Assembly (NCBI GenBank): GCA_018828145.1
Contig: JAHJWO010000041.1
Span: 124,001 to 188,000, forward strand
Reading direction: 5' to 3'
Source of the DNA: Alphaproteobacteria bacterium
GTDB lineage: Bacteria; Pseudomonadota; Alphaproteobacteria; Rhizobiales; Devosiaceae
DNA length: 64,000 nt
The translations under genes and the position numbers were made by a program. The notes beneath the pieces are model-generated. The model was not told the DNA's origin and made no database searches. It was given only the letters and a program-made list of their open reading frames with translations. Within the stretch, counting starts at the first letter, position 1. Each line of letters opens with the position of its first letter. Positions 63,289-64,000 of this stretch are shown here, piece after piece.

Positions 63289-63301
63289 GTTATGTTATTA
63301 C
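63289..63301. promoter_or_regulatory. Zur-box-like site on the znuA side
   Basis: GTTATGTTATTAC is an imperfect copy of the palindrome at 63314-63326 (two mismatches), 20 bp upstream of the znuA start. Two such sites in one divergent promoter would allow Zur to repress both genes. Confidence 0.55.
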
Positions 63302-63313
63302 GCTTGCGGCGGT

Positions 63314-63326
63314 GTTATGCTATAAC
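63314..63326. promoter_or_regulatory. Zur box between znuA and znuC
   Basis: GTTATGCTATAAC, nearly palindromic and close to the alphaproteobacterial Zur consensus (GTTATAnnATAAC type). It lies 28 bp before the znuC start and 45 bp before znuA, in an A/T-rich patch. Zinc-dependent repression of both is expected. Confidence 0.75.
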
Positions 63327-63354
63327 GTATTGAGAGGCGTCAAGAGGTTTTCGA

Positions 63355-64000
63355 ATGGATGCACAGGCACACAAGGAAACGCTGATCACGCTCAGCAATG
63401 CCGGCGTGACGCGTGGCGGACGGACGCTGGTGCGCGGCGTGGACATGACCATTTCGCGCGGCGAGATCGTGACGCTGATCGGCCCGAATGGCTCAGGCAA
63501 ATCAACCACGGCCAAGCTGGCAACCGGCGTGCTGAAGCCGAGCACGGGCAGCGTGACGCGCCAGCCCGGCTTGCGCATCGGCTATGTGCCGCAGAAGCTG
63601 ACCATCGACTGGACGCTGCCGCTGACGGTGGAGCGGCTGATGACGCTGACCGGGCGCTATCCGGCGACCGCGATCGACGAGGCGCTTGAGGCGGTGGGCG
63701 CGCAGCGCCTGCGCAAGGCGGCGGTGCAGGAGCTGTCCGGCGGCGAATTCCAGCGCGTGCTGTTTGCCCGGGCGATGATCCGAAAGCCCGACCTGCTGGT
63801 GCTGGACGAGCCGGTGCAGGGCGTCGATTTTTCCGGCGAAGTCGCGCTCTACGAACTGGTGCGGCAGATCCGCGACACGACGCGGAGTGGCATATTGATG
63901 ATCAGCCACGACCTGCATGTGGTGATGGCCGAGACCGATACGGTGATCTGCCTCAATGGCCATGTCTGCTGCCGCGGCACGCCGTCGGCCGTGAAGCGGA
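63355..64000 (+). CDS. znuC: Zinc ABC transporter ATP-binding protein, 3' truncated by window
   Basis: The first 215 residues of an ABC ATPase. Walker A is GPNGSGKS (residues 43-50), the signature ELSGGEFQRVLFARAM, and Walker B LLVLDEPVQGVD; VPQKLTIDWTLPLTVERLM is typical of ZnuC. It powers zinc import with ZnuA and a permease (znuB) that probably follows beyond the window. ATG 63355; the frame is open to the window end. Confidence 0.92.
   Translation, partial: MDAQAHKETLITLSNAGVTRGGRTLVRGVDMTISRGEIVTLIGPNGSGKSTTAKLATGVLKPSTGSVTRQPGLRIGYVPQKLTIDWTLPLTVERLMTLTGRYPATAIDEALEAVGAQRLRKAAVQELSGGEFQRVLFARAMIRKPDLLVLDEPVQGVDFSGEVALYELVRQIRDTTRSGILMISHDLHVVMAETDTVICLNGHVCCRGTPSAVKR

Overview
The window is a compact, GC-rich stretch of chromosome (well over 60% G+C by eye) from an alphaproteobacterium, most likely Hyphomicrobiales and plausibly a Devosia-like genus. 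The reasons are the ctaC-ctaD-ctaB-ctaG-ctaE-SURF1 aa3 oxidase operon, the zwf-pgl-edd Entner-Doudoroff cluster, the aerobic (CobN-type) cobalamin genes, and many small families typical of alphaproteobacteria (DUF2093, DUF4170, DUF6101, DUF1127, IalB, DUF983). Genus assignment is inference; no 16S or other marker is present. I saw no rRNA, tRNA, insertion sequence, prophage or CRISPR array.

Layout. 1-4025 (+): glycine cleavage operon gcvT(partial)-gcvH-gcvPA-gcvPB with a split P protein. 4234-6271 (-): lipoprotein, peroxiredoxin, DsbD-N-like periplasmic protein. 6400-9903: YqgE/AlgH protein facing a large membrane GGDEF-EAL protein. 10071-19848 (-): ctaC, ctaD, ctaB, a small CoxF-like protein, ctaG, ctaE, DUF983, SURF1, thrC, an M16 peptidase and a GNAT acetyltransferase. 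20175-25546: IalB and PilZ proteins, DUF1127, a LysR regulator, xseA, DUF2093, an LpxB-like protein. 25588-32253: DUF4170, cysQ-like, DUF6101, ubiA, rsmE, gshA, purD. 32399-38245: patatin, SulP transporter, tadA, EamA exporter, mutL. 38336-39050: a 46-residue small protein and an exported protein. 39058-44344 (-): BadF-type sugar kinase, zwf, pgl, edd.

44616-59864 is a cobalamin island: cobU, cbiB, cobQ, cobB, cobA, cobK, cobE, a CDF metal exporter, and a riboswitch-led minus-strand operon cbiM-like - cobW - phnA-like - cobN - cobO. The cobalamin riboswitch at 59676-59864 is well supported (B12 box, core motifs, perfect 7-bp P1). The genes present cover the uroporphyrinogen methyltransferase step, precorrin-6A reduction, cobalt uptake and insertion, amidation, adenosylation and nucleotide-loop steps; the other precorrin methyltransferases and cobST must lie elsewhere. 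60069-64000: DUF2164, DUF486, then a zinc locus (aztD-like, znuA, start of znuC) with Zur-like palindromes.

The most unusual feature is the repeat content. At least three palindromic repeat families fill the gaps between genes. One forms REPIN-like composites (two inverted GGGGGAGG hairpins around a conserved spacer of about 48 bp) that abut stop codons. Another, a 54-bp palindrome, occurs twice inside cobN, in frame and in the same phase, adding the peptide SPLPxGERSAAQPxGEG each time, as Rickettsia palindromic elements do. Several gene starts are non-ATG, and mutL combines a TTG start with a Shine-Dalgarno sequence buried in a perfect hairpin.
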